Source of the DNA: Shewanella oncorhynchi
GTDB taxonomy: Bacteria > Pseudomonadota > Gammaproteobacteria > Enterobacterales > Shewanellaceae
Assembly: GCF_012584455.1 (NCBI RefSeq)
Contig: NZ_JABAEB010000013.1
Location: 82,959-146,958, forward strand
Reading direction: 5' to 3'
Length of the DNA stretch: 64,000 bases
Shown here: positions 63,384 to 64,000 of the stretch, piece by piece
How the letters are laid out: each line of letters begins with the position of its first letter
Numbering within the stretch: the stretch's first letter is position 1
Made by a program: the position numbers and the translations under genes
The notes under the pieces: model-generated
Seen by the model: only the letters and a program-made list of their open reading frames with translations
Databases searched by the model: none
What the model was told of the DNA's origin: nothing

Positions 63384-63686
63384 TTATTTGTGAACAATAG
63401 GTGTGTGAGCAACAGGCGTATCTGTAAAAAGGTAATGTTTTAGCTGTTTATCAAAGCTCGGATCTTGTCTCCTTATCCATTCTTGTAGCATTGCAGCATG
63501 TTCTTTTTCTTCGTCTCGATTATGTATAAGTATCTCTCTCAACTCATTATTTTTGCACGCATCAACTCTTTGGTTATACCAGTCTATTGCTTCAAGCTCT
63601 TCCATCAGTGATGTAAGTGCACGGTGCATGTCCTTGGTTTTATCGGTGAGTTCAGTAATGGGTTCATGATAACCTTCATTCGACAT
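63384..63686 (-). CDS. Encapsulated-ferritin-like protein (EncFtn family)
   Basis: 100 residues, two long helices. The family pattern is clear: YHEPITELTDKTKDMHRALTSLMEELEAIDWYNQR with Glu32, then HNRDEEKEHAAMLQEWIRR with a Glu60-x-x-His63 metal pair. EncFtn proteins oxidise iron as a ring of dimers inside encapsulin shells. The C-terminus (DTPVAHTPIVHK) lacks a typical encapsulin-targeting tail, and no encapsulin gene lies in the ~420 bases downstream, where it usually sits. The ribosome binding site GAGGAAA is well placed. Confidence 0.8.
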   Translation of the reverse strand: MSNEGYHEPITELTDKTKDMHRALTSLMEELEAIDWYNQRVDACKNNELREILIHNRDEEKEHAAMLQEWIRRQDPSFDKQLKHYLFTDTPVAHTPIVHK

Positions 63687-63912
63687 TGGGATTTCCTCGA
63701 TAAATGCAGATAGGATCGCTCACTATTGAGCGGTGATGATAATTGCAGATGATTGTCTTAACGCTATTTTCAACGAACAGACTTTGAATGCATTATTCTG
63801 CGACCTTAACCTTCGAGTGTCTGTTCGATGCCGTACTTAGTCAAAAATTTTTAGGCCGCTCGTTTAAAAGGATTGGAGAGGGTGCAGAAATACCACTGCG
63901 AATATTTGATTT

Positions 63913-64000
63913 ATGTAGTGGCATGTAGTGGCACACTAATTTTGGCCACCTAAATAGAGGTGATATTATTACCTCGTAGATGACTTTAGGTGAAAACATG
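63913..64000 (+). mobile_element. Possible left end of an IS21-like insertion sequence
   Basis: A tandem duplication ATGTAGTGGC x2 (63913-63932) is followed by GGCACACTAATTTTGGCCACC and TAAATAGAGGT, which resembles, from memory, the terminal repeats of IS21-type elements. AGGTGAAAAC then leads directly into an ATG at 63998, where the window ends; this could be the transposase start. The rest of the element would be needed to confirm. Confidence 0.35.

Noticed and set aside
1..64000. CRISPR arrays, rRNA and tRNA genes
   Set aside because: No regularly spaced repeats, no tRNA cloverleaf with a CCA end and no rRNA-like sequence were recognised by eye.

Overview
The window looks like a chromosomal segment of a Shewanella species. 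This rests on gene content recalled from family knowledge, not on a database search: a second chemotaxis operon (cheY-cheA-cheW-mcp-cheR-cheD-cheB) preceded by a STAS protein and a receiver/PP2C/kinase protein resembling CrsA and CrsR, together with ecotin, Tat-exported PhoX, a chromosomal class C beta-lactamase, EptA, a PatZ-type acetyltransferase, and paired TonB receptors with PepSY reductase-like proteins. Most genes have housekeeping-like composition. No tRNA, rRNA or CRISPR array was seen.

Layout. 1-6.9 kb: 3' end of pssA, a Bcr/CflA drug transporter, ampC, a DTW-domain tRNA aminocarboxypropyltransferase and PhoX. 7-10 kb: an AT-rich accessory patch with a lone tyrosine recombinase, a divergent ribbon-helix-helix-like protein and a small orphan protein, with several perfect palindromes between them. 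10-23.8 kb: RecQ-family helicase, ecotin, a His-rich CDF metal exporter with a MarR regulator, prolyl oligopeptidase, EptA, a diguanylate cyclase and a protein acetyltransferase. 24.1-36.6 kb: the chemosensory/partner-switch operon and a convergent Hpt-REC-REC-GGDEF protein. 37-41 kb: a methyltransferase/HNH nuclease pair, a lipoprotein, a Cys-rich orphan, and a Fic enzyme facing a 51-codon gene that was found by reading the complementary strand. 41-45 kb: ABC-F protein (YbiT type), VF530 protein and a decayed AraC regulator. 45.4-51.2 kb: a signalling cluster (small protein, XRE regulator, REC-EAL, Hpt, hybrid kinase) followed by a PAS-GGDEF protein. 51.4-59.8 kb: an LPD1-type metalloprotease-like protein and a divergent iron-uptake locus with two TonB siderophore receptors, a PepSY reductase-like pair and candidate Fur boxes. 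60-64 kb: sparse stress-type genes (DUF2383-like helical protein, DsbA-like protein, CsbD, a DUF3309 protein found by hand, an encapsulated-ferritin-like protein) and what may be the left end of an insertion sequence at the right edge.

How the genes work together. The central operon couples two methyl-accepting proteins and a complete adaptation system (CheR, CheB, CheD) to a CheA/CheY pair, and carries in the same transcription unit the partner switch that in Shewanella controls the general stress sigma factor. Cyclic-di-GMP enzymes are frequent: three GGDEF proteins with intact inhibitory sites and one EAL protein fed by its own phosphorelay. The iron locus is a receptor/reductase set with candidate Fur sites. 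The leads I rate highest are the Fic/convergent small-protein pair, the methyltransferase-HNH pair, the Asn at the phosphorylation site of the CrsR-like receiver, the triple FGFF motif in CheA, and the recombinase/RHH patch with its repeated palindromes.
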